From contig NC_063054.1 of assembly GCF_018812025.1 (NCBI RefSeq), positions 8,181,082 to 8,245,081 on the forward strand: a stretch of 64,000 nt of DNA, read 5' to 3'. The notes below the pieces were generated by a model. That model ran no database searches. It was not told the DNA's origin and saw only the letters and a list, made by a program, of their open reading frames with translations. The translations under genes and the position numbers were made by a program. Origin of the DNA: Megalobrama amblycephala. Its lineage: Eukaryota > Chordata > Actinopteri > Cypriniformes > Xenocyprididae. Position 1 is the first letter of the stretch, and every line of letters starts with the position of its first letter. Shown piece after piece: positions 23,327 through 35,570 of this stretch.

Positions 23327-24512
23327 GGATTAGTTCTCTTTAGAATGAAAATTACCCCAAGGTGGTTTCACCCTCAAACCATCCTAGGTGTACAGTGGCA
23401 TGAAAAAGTATGTGAACCCCTTGCAGAATCTGTGAAAATGAGAATTATTTTAATAAAATAAGAGGGATAATAAAAAATGCATGTTAAAGATGAATCTCAA
23501 AATCCTACAGTCACTGCTGGAAAGGGTTCAAATATGCAAAAATGCTTGAAAACTGATGAATCTGCAGGAGCTGGAGGATTTTTCTGAAGAACAGAGCTCA
23601 GTTTAACTGCTCAGGACAAACAAGAGACTCATGAACAACCATCACAAAACATAAAAACAGTCGTGGATCATCAGGTAACCACACACAGTATTGAGAATCA
23701 ATGCTTCACATACTTATGAATGGGGTTATTTTAATAAATTCAGCTATTGTTTTGTCTTGTGAACTAAATGCAAACATATTTTATGTAAAATATCTTACTC
23801 AGGACAGTACTAAACAAAAAATAACATGCATTTTTTATTATCCCTCTTATTTTATTAAAATAATTCTCATTTTCACAGATTCTGCAAGGGGTTCACATAC
23901 TTTTTCATGCCACTGTATTTGACTTTCTTCTTTCTGAAGAACACAATCAGAGTTGTATTAACAAATATCCTGACGCATCCGAGCTTTATAATGGCAGTGA
24001 ATGGACGAGTATGAAGCTCAAGAAGGTGCATCCATCCATTATAAACGTACTCCACACGGCTCCCGGGGGGTAAATAAAGGCCTTCTGAATTCTGAAATCT
24101 GAATTCGATACGAAAATATCCATATTTAACAAGTTATAAAGTAAAATATCTAGCTTCCGCCAGACCACCTTCTGTATTCAACTTACGAAGTGTAAAACTC
24201 TCAACGTTCAAAATGCCTTCCGTATTCAAATTACACAAAAGCTAGATATTTTACTTTATAACTTGTTAAATATGGATATTTTTTTTAACCCCCCGGAGCC
24301 GTTTGGAGTACATTTATGATGGATGGATGCACTTTCTTGAGCTTCACACTTGTGAACCCTGTTCACTGCCATTATAAAGTTTAAATGAGTCAGGATATTT
24401 ATTAATATAACTCAGATTGTGTTCATCAGAAAGAAAAAAGTCATATACACCTAGGAAGGCTTGAGGGTGAGTAAAGCTTGGTGTAATTTTCATTTTAAAG
24501 TGAACTAATCAT
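23327..24512. mobile_element. Fold-back TTAA element carrying a Tc1/mariner-type MITE
   Basis: The left end aggattagttctctttagaa and the inverted right end ttttaaagtgaactaatc are flanked by TTAA at 23323-23326 and 24513-24516. The arms pair along long stretches: aaatatccatatttaacaag (24115) with cttgttaaatatggatattt (24263), and gaagctcaagaaggtgcatc with gatgcactttcttgagcttc. The left arm is split by the insertion at 23393-23915. Confidence 0.8.
23393..23915. mobile_element. Tc1/mariner-type MITE with TA duplication
   Basis: Terminal inverted repeats of about 110 bp start cagtggcatgaaaaagtatg and end catactttttcatgccactg. Flanking TA at 23391-23392 and 23916-23917. CAGTG termini with TA targets are the hallmark of Tc1/mariner. 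The 0.3-kb interior is non-coding. Confidence 0.88.
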
Positions 24513-24519
24513 TTAACTT

Positions 24520-25320
24520 TCAATGTATTTTTTTGCATTAAAAAAATGCAAAACGCAAACAACAGAATGGAGAAAAATTTGAACTCACCTGAGAGCCACT
24601 TTTTTAGATCTGCATGCTGGAGACTGCTAAAAATATTAATCTTTATCAGCGCGTGTTTACATAGAAAAAACTATAGAAAAGTAGCGCAGTGAAATGCAAA
24701 AACGTGTTCTGTGTGAACGACCCCTAAAACATTTTAGAAAAAAGTCCATGCCAGTTGAATAAATGTAATCTCACAGAACAGCTGTATTTGACATAGCGAC
24801 ACTTTTAAACTCCTATCTATCACTCAGCACCCAGGAATCCTTTGCGGTGACCTGTAACGTGTTACATTTTGAGCCGGTGTCAGATAATAAGCTGTATAAT
24901 TGGAGCAGGGTCACTGTTGGCAGATACGCATCTTGAACAAACAGCAACCACATTTATCTGACTGCTGCTATGTACGTTATGCGGTTGCAAGTGCCAGTGT
25001 GTGGTTCTGTTCCTTGTGTGTGTTATATACTGTGTGGAGAGGGATTTGTATCATTATCACTGAACAATTATATTCTAAATATAACCATGCGTGCACTCTG
25101 ACGCACACACTTACACAGTGACCCTCAGGCCTATAAAGTGTTTTGCAGTGTATAGCAGAGCTGAAGTATGCAGATAACCCAAATTTCATCACTGTCAGTG
25201 AAGACAGAGGACCGGGTGCCTGAAATCAAAATGTAAAAAGCCTCAACTTTCTAGCCTGTCTAACCTTTACCACCCAGCTCCATAACACAGTAAACTAGTG
25301 TAAATAGCTTTTATTTATAG
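24520..25320. other. Non-coding stretch before the THAP-like exon
   Basis: No THAP N-terminal exon (C2-type Cys pair with a start codon) was recognised here on the + strand. Confidence 0.4.
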
Positions 25321-25454
25321 GGCACCCGCAAAGTCATTTCACTCCAGACCGCTTTGTGAACGAGTGGCAATACAAGGCAGGCTTTGCTAAAAAGTTGGTC
25401 CTCAAGAATGGATCTGTACCATCTGTTCGTGATCCAGCTTCACATCCAGAAGAA
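25321..25454 (+). CDS. Orphan THAP-domain exon fragment
   Basis: A 134-bp exon-like segment. A plausible acceptor (cttttatttatag) ends at 25320 and a consensus donor (gtaagt) starts at 25455. Read from phase 1 it encodes 44 residues: HPQSHFTPDRFVNEW, QYKAGFAKKLVLKNG, SVPSVRDPASHPEE. This resembles the second half of a THAP zinc finger: the HF pair with a following acidic/Phe motif, the GFAKKLxLK stretch and a variant of the AVPTIF box (GSVPSV). In the usual Cys-Ser-x-His-Phe motif the Cys is not present, so the zinc site looks broken or is supplied by the preceding exon. THAP domains bind DNA and occur in both host regulators and P-element/Kolobok-type transposases. No partner exon was found within a few kb. 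It may be an exon of an unseen gene, or a decayed fragment. THAP assignment is from motif memory only. Confidence 0.5.
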
Positions 25455-25865
25455 GTAAGTGTCACACTGATTTTTCATTTCAGTCTATGTGCCTCTTAGC
25501 CAGTTCCACAACAAATGTGGCTAAAGCTATTGTTGTCATAGAGACCATATATCTGTCCTCTATTTTAAACCTTGTTTATATACTATATAACCACACGTTT
25601 GTAAAGAACAGTGTAAAAGCTGATTATCTTGAAAAACTGTATACGCTTTCTGTAAAGGACAAAATGCTATGCTTATTTGCAAAGGCCAGCACATTTATCC
25701 ACTAACCATTGAACAATGTAAGGCTGAACACCGTTACTAACAATTGTCATTTTGGCTGCGTGAGATTCTCCAGCTTTGTTGTTGTTGAGCAACTGAAGTG
25801 CGAGCTGTTAAAGCTCCACCCTCTTCTGGAAAGGGAGCGGGGAGCAGCAGCTCTTTTGCACTTAA

Positions 25866-26480
25866 AGGGTTTGTTCACCCAAAAATTAAAATTCTGTCAT
25901 TAATTACTCACCCTCATGTCGTTCCACACCTGTAAGACCTTTGTTCATCTTTGGAACACAAATTAAGATATTTTTGATAAAATCCGATGGCTCCATTGAC
26001 AGCAAGATAATTAACACTTTCAGTGCCCAGAAAGCTACTAAAGACATATTTAAAACAGTTCATGTGACTACAGTGGTTCAACCTTAATGTTATGAGGCGA
26101 CGAGAATACTTTTTGTGCGCCAAAAAACAAAACAAAAAGACTTTATTCAACAATATCTAGTGATGGGCGATTTCAAAACACTGCTTCATGAAGCTTCGAA
26201 GCTTTACGAATCTTTTGTTTCGAATCAGTGGTTCGGAGCGTGTATCAAACTGCCAAAGTCATGTGATTTCTGTAAACAAGGCTTTGTTACATCAGAAGTG
26301 TTTCGAAATTTCAATGGTTCACCACTGGGGGGCGTGACTTTGACAATTTGATACACGCTCCGATTTTATCAAAAATATCTTCATTTGCGTTCTGAAGATG
26401 AACGAAGGTCTTACGGGTGTGGAATGACATGAGGATGAGTAATTAATGACAGAATTTTAATTTTTGGGTGAACTAACCCT
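25866..26480. mobile_element. Fold-back TTAA element (Angel-like), copy B, with hAT-like loop
   Basis: Ends agggtttgttcacccaaaaa and inverted tttttgggtgaactaaccct, flanked by TTAA at 25862-25865 and 26481-26484. The arms contain ctcaccctcatgtcgttcca and the inverted partner. The loop holds, from 26158, tagtgatgggcgatttcaaa, the same start as the hAT-like element at 48691. The right arm is partly deleted. Confidence 0.8.
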
Positions 26481-26484
26481 TTAA

Positions 26485-26645
26485 AAGGACACACACAAAA
26501 ACGGCGTGTTTTTGCTCACACCCAAACAGGGACAAATTTGACATGCTATAATAAATGATCTGTGGGGTATTTTGAGCTGGGGACATCAGAGACTTATATT
26601 GCATCTTGTGAAAAGGGGCATAATAGGTGCCCTTTAAATAAATAT
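26485..26645. repeat. Fragment of a TTAA-family element end
   Basis: Contains gggcataataggtgcccttt and gacatcagagacttatattg, which recur in the right end of the element at 50815-51577. Confidence 0.5.
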
Positions 26646-26712
26646 TAAATATCATCCCACATAATTACATCCAGAAATATTGTGTATCAATCAAGCATTT
26701 GGTAGCGTATCA

Positions 26713-27160
26713 AGTGTTTGTTTGCACTTTATTTTACAGTATGTGCACTTGTGTGTACTTACTGTGTACTACTTACCTAAGAAAGTACTGGGAAATATAA
26801 GGTAACTACATGGGTTAAGGTTAGGTTTAGGGGTAGATTCAGGGTTAGTACCTAGTTATTACCCAGTTATTGTACAGTAATTACTATGATAAGTACATAG
26901 TATGTACATGGGGAACAGGACTGTAAAATAAAGTTGGTAACACTTTATTTTACAGTGTCATTGTTACATATGTTACATGTATGTACTATAGTAATAACTA
27001 TAAATTATGCATAATTACATGCAACTAACCCTAAACCAAACCAAACTCCAATTCTCACCCTATAGTAAGTACATGTAGTTGCTTAATATTACTCAGTACT
27101 TATATGTATAATTACAGTGTAACAAAGACACCTAAAAATAAAGTGTAACCATAAAGTTTT
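26713..27160. repeat. Two tandem fold-back repeats 'cactttattttacag'
   Basis: The first unit (about 26713-26935) starts gcactttattttacagtatg and ends tgtaaaataaagttggt. The second (about 26936-27155) starts ggtaacactttattttacag and ends aaaataaagtgtaacca. Each unit has inverted ends; they sit head to tail. Confidence 0.65.
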
Positions 27161-28705
27161 ATCCAAGCATTTAGGTTAATGTGTTAATATGACAGGCTAA
27201 TAATGCATTATTAAAATGAGTATGAGTGGAATTACTTATTTACTCACCCTCATGTCGTCATGTTCTTTTCAAACCTGTAAGCTTTTGTCCATGTGTGTCT
27301 ATATCTGTTAAGCAGACAAAAAAGCACCATAAAAGTAAAGACTTGTGGACATTACTCACCTGAAGGTAATGACATTTTTGGGTCAATTATCCCTTTAAGA
27401 ATCAATTTAGTATGGTCTTCATAGCATATGGCTTATGTAATACATGTAATTTGACAGCATTTGTACTGGGACAGCATTTGCTGATGTCAGAACAAAAAAT
27501 TGTGAGTCATCCAACATGACATCAGTTATCCAGTGTGGTTTACCACTTTATCAGCAGTGTGAAATCAAATGACCGGATGACAGACGTCTCTTTGCACAGT
27601 CACCCAGAGGCAGTGCATTGAAGACAAGGTAAGACACTATGACAAGATGCAAGAAAACATTCATGATATGAATAATGCATTCAGACAAAAGTGGGGACAG
27701 GGACTGTTAAAGGCATGTTCTGCGTCCTGGTTTGTTTGCATGGTGAAATGAGACAGATCTTACTGCACTGGATGTGCTGCAGTGCATGTGTGTGCTTTAT
27801 TGCTGCATTATGTCACAGTGGGCGTGCAAGTGTCTGAAGAACTTTTGTTCTCTTCTTTTATGTTCTCTTCTCTATAGCTTGAAGCGCTGAATCAGCAGAA
27901 GCTTCCAGCATAATGAAAGCCACTGACCCAACCTCTCGCTCTCTCTCTCTCTCTTGCTTTAAGGGAGACCAAGGAGTGTCGAAACATGAGGTGAGTCGTA
28001 ACACTAGTGAATTAGAAGTGATCTATAGAGGTCAAATCACATCATACATGATCACCATCCTCCTGGGGTGACAGGAGAAGTTAAAATATATAGGATACGG
28101 GGGGGAAGCTACCTCAATTTGTAGAAAAAAATAAATAAGGGAAAATTACATCAAAGTTTGAGATGCATAGCACAAAAAAAAAAAATGCAATCCAATTAGA
28201 TGTTAAAACAAAATGACTTACACCCTGGTCTCTCCTCCATCATTCTGCATGGTAAATATTAAGATCACTGGTGTGTGTAATAATGGCCTTATTCAAAAAC
28301 ATGGTTTCCCTGAAGGGAAGTGAAACAAGCTTGTAAGAAACTCACTTGAGAAGAAATTTTGGATCAGTGTTTATTGTTATCTAACTAAAACTATTAAAAA
28401 TGACTTTCGTTAATTGAAATAAAGGTTAAATATCAGATTGAAAACTTAAACTTAATGAAAATAAAAGTGATTAAAAATAAAATAAAAATAAATCAAAGCT
28501 AAATAGAATTAATAATTAAAAAAACTAATTCCAAAACAACATGACAAAATTACTAAAATAAAATGTAAAATAAAATTAAAATGAAAAAATATATACAATA
28601 TACAAAAAAAGCTAATTCTAAATATGAATAAATGCTTTAATAGTATATAAATAATACTAAAATAACACTTTATTGGATCTAATACATCAGTTTATTGCAT
28701 AACGT
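27161..28705. other. Non-coding stretch
   Basis: Includes a (TC)n run near 27942-27955 and AT-rich sequence at 28400-28690. No protein-coding exon recognised. Two splice-like intervals near 27880-28010 are discussed under rejected items. Confidence 0.4.
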
Positions 28706-28876
28706 GACTGTAAAATTCTGTCATTTACATCATTTAGAATGTTTAACCAAGCAGATCTCGTCCCCCATTGACTACCATAGTATTTTTTTTCCTACTATGG
28801 TAGTCAATGGAGGGCAAGATCTGCTTGGTTACAAACATTCTTTCAAATATCTTCCTTTGTGTACTATCCCTTTAAA
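28706..28876. mobile_element. Fold-back MITE fragment (Angel-like), copy C
   Basis: A near-perfect hairpin: ccattgactaccatagta, a short T-rich loop, then tactatggtagtcaatgg, with outer partners gaatgtttaaccaagcagat and the inverted copy. The right end reads tactatccctttaaag, the family terminus. The left terminus is missing. Confidence 0.75.
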
Positions 28877-28972
28877 GATGAAGTGTGTATTTTTTCAAAG
28901 TTAGAATATTATGTTCTCTTATATCTAGTTTAAACGGCAGCATTGGCTCAACCAATGGCGTGAATTTGGGGC

Positions 28973-28975
<3 letters not shown>

Positions 28976-29054
<79 letters not shown>
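28976..29054. repeat. (AT)n microsatellite
   Basis: About 78 bp of uninterrupted AT dinucleotides. Confidence 0.97.
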
Positions 29055-29057
<3 letters not shown>

Positions 29058-30357
29058 CGTGAACACACAGAAATTAAAACCGCATTCACCAACTCATTTT
29101 AGAGTGACTTCAAAAATGCATCAAATCAATCCAGCTTTGGTAAACTATTCTGCTATTTAGCACACAAGCCTGTTTCAACCTACTGCTAGGAATAATCTGT
29201 TCATCGAAAGCCTCTGGTGAAAATACTGTAATAGTGTATAAAAGTAGCATGGATCTGTGTTCACATGCACATGAAAGCTTCTGGGGGTAGCCGAGAGAAA
29301 GAGAGAGAGGTGGGGTTAGGAAGCTCGCCCTGTGCTGCAGGCGTGTGCTAAAAACAGGTCTGTTGTTCCGTGCTTTCAGGATCAATATGAGAACAGAGTG
29401 AGCTATGAAGAACCGAAGATTAAAAGGCGTATATCCCACTGATGGGCCCATCACTCATTCTTGAGGGAATTAAGTATTGATTTGGATGAAAATATAATTG
29501 TTTTGTGGGCGAGGCTGCGTGCTTGTGTGCAAGCGCTCTGCAACTTTTGGAAAAAGTAATGGCCTACAAATATGAATATAGTATTCCTATCCGTTATCTG
29601 TTTATGACAAAAAAATACAGGTTTTACCTGACAGACCTTTACAAAACTACAGGTTTTACTTTATCTAAAAATAAAAGAATTATGTTTAAAGTCACCATGA
29701 AATCATTGCACATGACTTTCATTTTTTGTAAGTATTGTCTGCAATGATGACATGTTGGTGGTTGGACCTTATTTTAGTATTTATTTGTTATTTTTTGAAC
29801 ACAAATCTTCTCTGGGGATTGTAATGTTGGCTCCCTGAGTTTGTTATGGCATGAAAGCCCTCATCCTCCTGAATCTAATGTTATCTTTCCTAAACATGTG
29901 CTGGTTAACTTTAACCCTAACCATTAATCCACGGCTTGGCATGAGAGTGTTCCAGGCTGGCTTTCTGATAAACACTTGCGCTTTTGGCTTTTCCTTTTTG
30001 AGATGCTCAGTGGGACTAGAGATTTACCATTACAAGACTGACCCAAATTGGTCAGATCCTATTATAAGTTAGCCTGAGGCTGCTGATGTTTGAATGAGAG
30101 AGGCGTCACGGGCCGAGCTCCCTGGGAAAAACATGGTGTGTTCAAAAGGTAATATGGTCATTTATGCAGAAAATAACCTGAATTAAACTTAACAGGGATG
30201 TTAGTAACTCTTTAGCTCATGAACTTTCAGCAATGTTTATGTTGGTTGAAAACTCTCATATAACGGCTGGAGGATTTTATCAAAGATGATCAAATAAAAT
30301 TTAAAAGAAAACTCTGTCATGCTTTACATTAACTTACAATATATTGTTTAGTTATCA
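29055..30357. other. Non-coding stretch, nothing recognised
   Basis: No exon or repeat structure recognised. Confidence 0.45.
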
Positions 30358-31200
30358 GGGGCTGGTTGCACCAGCTTTGCGTTAGTTTTGACGTAAATGG
30401 GCACAAAGTTACAACTTAAGCACTACTAAATATTTTTGTGTTGCACCATTAAACCTAGTTGAAGCGTAACTCTAGGTAAACACTAAATATTTACGGAAGC
30501 CTTCTATCAGGAGTAACGGTTGGACTGACTGAACTGCATCAATTAAGCTCTTGTTTTACCTGACAGACTTCATTCTTTACACATATATGATGCTGCTGAC
30601 ATTTACACTCTCTTACATTTTAAGAAAGAGAACATTATGTGAAAAGATTACTTTGTTAGCCACTCTTCAACACGAACCCGTTAAACAGCGCGCCGCCGTG
30701 TGCATCGGTCCCATCACTCCGTGTTGTGCATGTCAAATAAAAACCGTCATAATCAATAAATGTCATTTCTTATGTTTTTTTCTTTTTGTATCAGTATTTA
30801 TTTATTGATCCTTATTAATTTCTGTTAGTTTCTGAATGTTATTTACATATAAAAACATTTATGATTAAGTAGTAGGCTATTATATTTAATGGAAACTTAT
30901 TTTTACTGTTAGCTATGTGAGGCAAAATAAGTCAGAATGAAGGATAAACTGAAATTCATGGAATTTCAACAACTTCTGCTCAGGTATTTGAAGGATCACT
31001 GAGGGTAAACGTCATATTATGCGACTATGCATTACATTACGGAGACCTTACGAGCTACTAGCTACGTTCTGCCTTAAGAACAAACGGTGCAACCGAATAA
31101 AGTACAGAGTTAGTTACAAACTAGCTAGTAGTTACTAAGTCACTAGTATGAACTTAACGTTCCAATTTAAGAAAGAACTTACGAACGGCTGGTGCAACCC
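30358..31200. mobile_element. TIR element 'ggggctggttgcaccag'
   Basis: The left end is ggggctggttgcaccagc and the inverted right end is ggctggtgcaaccct. Subterminal words (cttaagcactac, gttgcaccattaaac and the inverse ggtgcaaccgaataaag) also pair. No coding capacity. The termini are reminiscent of PIF/Harbinger-type MITEs, but no target duplication is certain. Confidence 0.6.
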
Positions 31201-31431
31201 TACCACAGAAACTTAATAATGTATTCTTATGTTGTTAGTGCAAGTGTCAAAGACAAATTTACATCTATATCAGACTGAATAGACAAGATAATCGCACATG
31301 TTTAGGATCCAAAACTCTTTGCCATTATGTCCTTGTCAGGGTTATGTTTAAGTCTGCCTAGTTTCATTATGTTTTAGTTTTTGTTTTCTGTTACCGTTTT
31401 GCATGTGTTCCTGATCATTACTAGGCCCTGC

Positions 31432-32070
31432 TTCCACCTTGATATTAAGATGTGTTTTGGTCGATCGGATCATAAGTGGATGATGCTAAATATAGTTGTA
31501 AACGGGTTATAAAACATTTTGAGTTTGTCTACTTTCGACCTCTTTGAGAAGTAGTTGAAAACACATTTGACCGAACAACTGCTAAACTCTCCACCTACTG
31601 AACTAATGCGTAAAAATGATAGGAAGCACGCTAGTCAGACGGGATTTAAACTTTGTCGGCTGAAGACCCAAGTTTGGTTTGAAGACGAAAAATGTACCAA
31701 GCACAATGTTCTCTCACCATTTTTGATTTCTAACACACACTCACTGCATTCGGCCAGTCTTGAGGCTGTCAGAGCAGAAACGAAAACTATTGCTCTCTGT
31801 GTGTTTTTCCGTCACCTCCAATCAAGTTCATATGTAAATTGCGTGAGCTTATTGTCCATTAGATCGAAAGATTTGAAAAAAAGAAAAAAAAAACATACAT
31901 TTACCCGCCCATAGACCCTCCCCTTGAAGAAATCAGGACAGAAGTGGTCGAAAGTGGACAAAAGAGAGATTAAAATACCAGGTAAAAATGGATATGTATC
32001 CCCCTCGTCCACTTGTGATCCAATTGACCAAAGTGCATCTTAACACCAGGTCAAGACCAGGGCCTTAGTC
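31432..32070. mobile_element. Fold-back element with inverted arms
   Basis: The left arm has gatattaagatgtgttttgg and cggatcataagtggatga. The right arm has the inverse, ccacttgtgatccaattgac and aaagtgcatcttaacaccag. A 119-codon open frame inside (31555-31914) is not recognisable and is probably chance. Confidence 0.65.
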
Positions 32071-32304
32071 TTCCTGGTAGTTAATTAGTTAACACCTCTT
32101 TCTGTTCCTGTTAATTAGGTGCCGAAGAACATGTTTTAAAAAAGATGTAATAATAATTTGTCTAATTGTTGTCCTGTTGTCTTTATATTTCATGGTTGTT
32201 ATTTTATGCTTTTCAGCTCTAAGTATCTCCATGGGTTTTTTTTTATAAATTTTTGTTCACACTTGTCATGTTTGGTTCGATTAAAACGAACTCTGGTGCG
32301 ATTG

Positions 32305-35190
32305 CTAGGGTGCTTTCACACTTGGTTCGATTGCCTGGACCGAACCCCAAGTTCAATTGCTCCCCCGCTCCCCTGCACCCAACTGGACTGTGTTCACATT
32401 ATATTATTTGAGTCCGACCCGCGGTTCGTTTGCGTCATCAAACCAGCAGCTGTTTACTACGTTGCTTAGTAACGATGGTAGGGGAGAGTGGGGTGATTTG
32501 TGCAAGGGGGGAAGTAGTTCCACCCATTGTTTCTGGAAAACCATAGAAGAAATTGGTCATGTGACCACAGAATTTTGAAAAGCCATCCATTTTACTCATC
32601 CTCCAAAGAAGAGAGACACATGGCATGAGAGGAAAGCACATTTTAGCTAAAAAAAAAACCTGTTTTTTCCCTTTCAAAGTAAAATTTCTATGATCAAGGT
32701 TTTTTGATTGTAGTGTCTGAACAATTATAGCTAAGTTTGAAAAATTTCACACATGTTTTAGTACTTTAGCAGGCTACACAATGAGTCTATGCAGTTAGCA
32801 TGATGTTAGCTCTTAACTGCTGGATCATGCTAGTTTTTCAAACTTGTGGGTCCGGGGTGATTTGTGCCAGAGGGCCTGGGTTAAGTTGTGCCAGTGGTAC
32901 AACTCACCCCCACGTATGATTATTTTCAATATATTATTAATTTGTAATTGTACATTGTACTCTTACATTTTAGCAGTTAAACTATGTGACATTCTTGATT
33001 TTAGACCAAAACCCATCATGCCACGCACTTATAAAACACACTTTCTGAAGATGAAAAGCATGAAATGGTCCAATGTTGTGCAAAAGGCATGAAAACAACT
33101 AATATTGTGTGAAAACTGAATGGAGATTATCGAATCATCATAAGATTTGTGAGTGATTTAGAGCACAGCAGAACTCGGTCAGATAAAGGCTTATTAATGA
33201 AAGTTCCTGTCAAAAAAAATTAATTCCGTATTAAAAGGGCAGCTATAAAAAAAGCCAGTGTTCAGCAGCAAACAGGTATTTTCATCTTCAGAAAGATCCT
33301 TCCTCCCCATTTTGCATGAAAACTGTGACTTGCTTAATACATGTGGAACAACCTCTAAGTAGTGTTTCCATAGACCTGGCAAATTATTTTGTCTGAGATT
33401 GATACCAGTTATAAGACATGGATAAATAAACAAACAAACATTTTCTTAGGAAAAACTAAAATCTGAATGTTTATTCTACTGAAATCTTACTGATATGTCA
33501 CTTGCATAATAATTTGTAACGTGGCGTATTCTTATGTTATTCTTGCCATAATTGACAGACAGCGTTCTATGTATGTCAACAGGCATCTATTGCCAAAGCC
33601 TTTTTGCCTGAAATGATTCACAAATATCATGATTGTGTATTTAAGTTTTTTGTGTTTTCCCAAAAACTACAAAATATGACTTAGCCTATTCCAACAGTTT
33701 AATAGAGTGACAATATCTAAATAAACCTTAAATGAGTAATTTTGTATTGAATTTGTCTTGATTTCATATAGCATTACAGTTCATAACATTAAAATGTTCT
33801 GTTTTACTTCAAAAATGACTGGCACAAATTACCCCTACGTATTCTCCCCAAAGGCACAACTTACCCGACTGTTACGTAACAGGGGTCAAGTTGTGCCACG
33901 AGACCACTTCGTTCTTTGGAGGTCTATTTAAACAAATACAGATTTATTATCAGAAGGAGTTATCACTGGCAGTTTGAGACTCACTGTATCCTGAAATATC
34001 CATGTACATTCTTAACTCTTGTTAGGCAACTACTGCCGATGGCCTAACTTTAAAGTCACTTTGAGTAAAAATCTGGCACAAGGGCACCTTTAATTATCAA
34101 GTGTAAAAAAAATCTGTCTGTTCATTGTTTCGTGTTGTCTTTATATTTCATGGTTGTTGTTTTATGCTTTTATTCTAAGTATCTCCGGCTCTTGTGTTTT
34201 TCATTGATTTTGTTCAACGGCCTTGCGTTTATTGAATTAGAAGGCGAGCAGAAATGAGAAAAGCTACGCTACAGCTCTCTGTTTGCAGCACGTCAGTCAC
34301 GCTCGTCGGGAAAGTGAGTGAAACACACACACAAACACACATTTTTATCAAATTATACGGCATTAATAGCGGTTCACTTCCGCAATTCGATACGTTTTCA
34401 TTCATATCAGAAGCGAACCGTACCGGAGTTCACTTGAAACCCCTTAGTGGACTCGGGTACGGTTCGCGGGTGCGCACCCGAGTTCAGAAGACCGTGTTCA
34501 CATCATCCAAACGTACCGAACTCTGACGTCAATCGAATCCGGGTGCGCACCAAAAGTGCTAATGTGAAAGCACATGGTGCGCATCAAACAAGCAGACCGA
34601 GACCGCTGAAAAGATGGGTCTCGGTCCGCTTCCAAACGAACTCTGGTGCGGTTTGAATTGATATATGAATGCAACACGGACCAAAGACATGTAAACTAAC
34701 CAAAAACAGAAAAGATAAGGACAGAAAAAGGACCGAATCCTCATGCATACCGGTTTTTCTCGTTACAGCCGCGAGTTTGCCCATCACAGGCATCGGACGT
34801 GAGTCTCCACGCAGCAGATCATTTATGTGTGTGATGGAGGGATTCCCGCCGCTGTTTTGACTCCTTTACACATTTTATAAGCACTTCACAAGTTCCCAGC
34901 TGGCCAAAATACCATCATATGCAGGCTACGTTCACACAACAAGTGCATTTATCCCAGCACACAGCATTGTTTTGAATGTTCAGTTAGTTCCGTTTTAAAA
35001 TAGGCAATACGTCATAAAATCCGACCAATCAAGTTGTGAACGTATCCCTGTGCCTTTAGGTTCGGTATCTTTTGATTTGGTGATAAAATTGCCAGTCTGA
35101 ACGCTAATCGGAACAGGACTAAATTGGTTTTTATTTTTGGTCCGGACCAAACGAACTGAACTACAAGTGTGAACTGCAAGTCACCCTAGT
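32305..35190. mobile_element. Composite DNA-transposon region with inverted ends
   Basis: The outer ends look inverted: agggtgctttcacacttggt at 32308 and gtgtgaactgcaagtcaccc near 35170. The words ggaccgaacc, cggttcg, ccaaacgaactctggtgcg and ggtccggaccaaacgaac recur in both orientations near 32340, 34440-34650 and 35150. A second element seems inserted at about 32475-34100, with gtggggtgatttgtgc at its start and cacaaattacccctacg near 33825. The interior around 33870-34040 matches part of the MITE at 1318-2230. No intact gene. Confidence 0.5.
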
Positions 35191-35324
35191 ATTAAAAACT
35201 GAATTTGTTTCTCTACTCTTTCATTGTGTGCTTTGTTACAGCCACACGTGACAGAACCCTCAAATAGTACTTTATTACACTATACTTATTATAAAGTTGT
35301 TACTAAAACTAAATATTAAAAACA

Positions 35325-35570
35325 GTATATTAGAATGATTTCTGAATGCATGAGACATTGACGACTGCAGTAATGATGCTGAAAATTCAGCTTTGCATCA
35401 CAGGAATCAATTACATTTTAAAAATATATTCAGAGAGAAAAGATCTATTTTAAATTGTATTAAAATTTTAATGCAACAATATTTGAATAACATAAATGCC
35501 GCCTTGGTGAGCATAAGAGATATCTTTCAAAAACATAAAAAAAAACCTTTTGTAGTTACTTTATAGACCT
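35325..35570. repeat. Dispersed AT-rich repeat (family 2, copy B)
   Basis: Landmarks gaatgatttctgaatgcatg, gctgaaaattcagctttgca, aatcaattacattttaaaa and ccttggtgagcataagaga are shared with 4480-4995 and 62690-63150. Confidence 0.65.

Noticed and set aside
27880..28010. Two possible small exons (acceptor ttctctatag at 27878; a short interval ending in gag|gtgagt near 28008)
   Set aside because: No coding frame connects them to a neighbouring gene; splice motifs of this quality occur by chance. They could be non-coding exons, but only RNA data could show it.
28885..29160. ORF with an IYIYIY run
   Set aside because: Translation of the (AT)n microsatellite.
31555..31914. 119-codon ORF
   Set aside because: Lies between the arms of a fold-back element, resembles nothing known, and has a low-complexity Lys-rich end.
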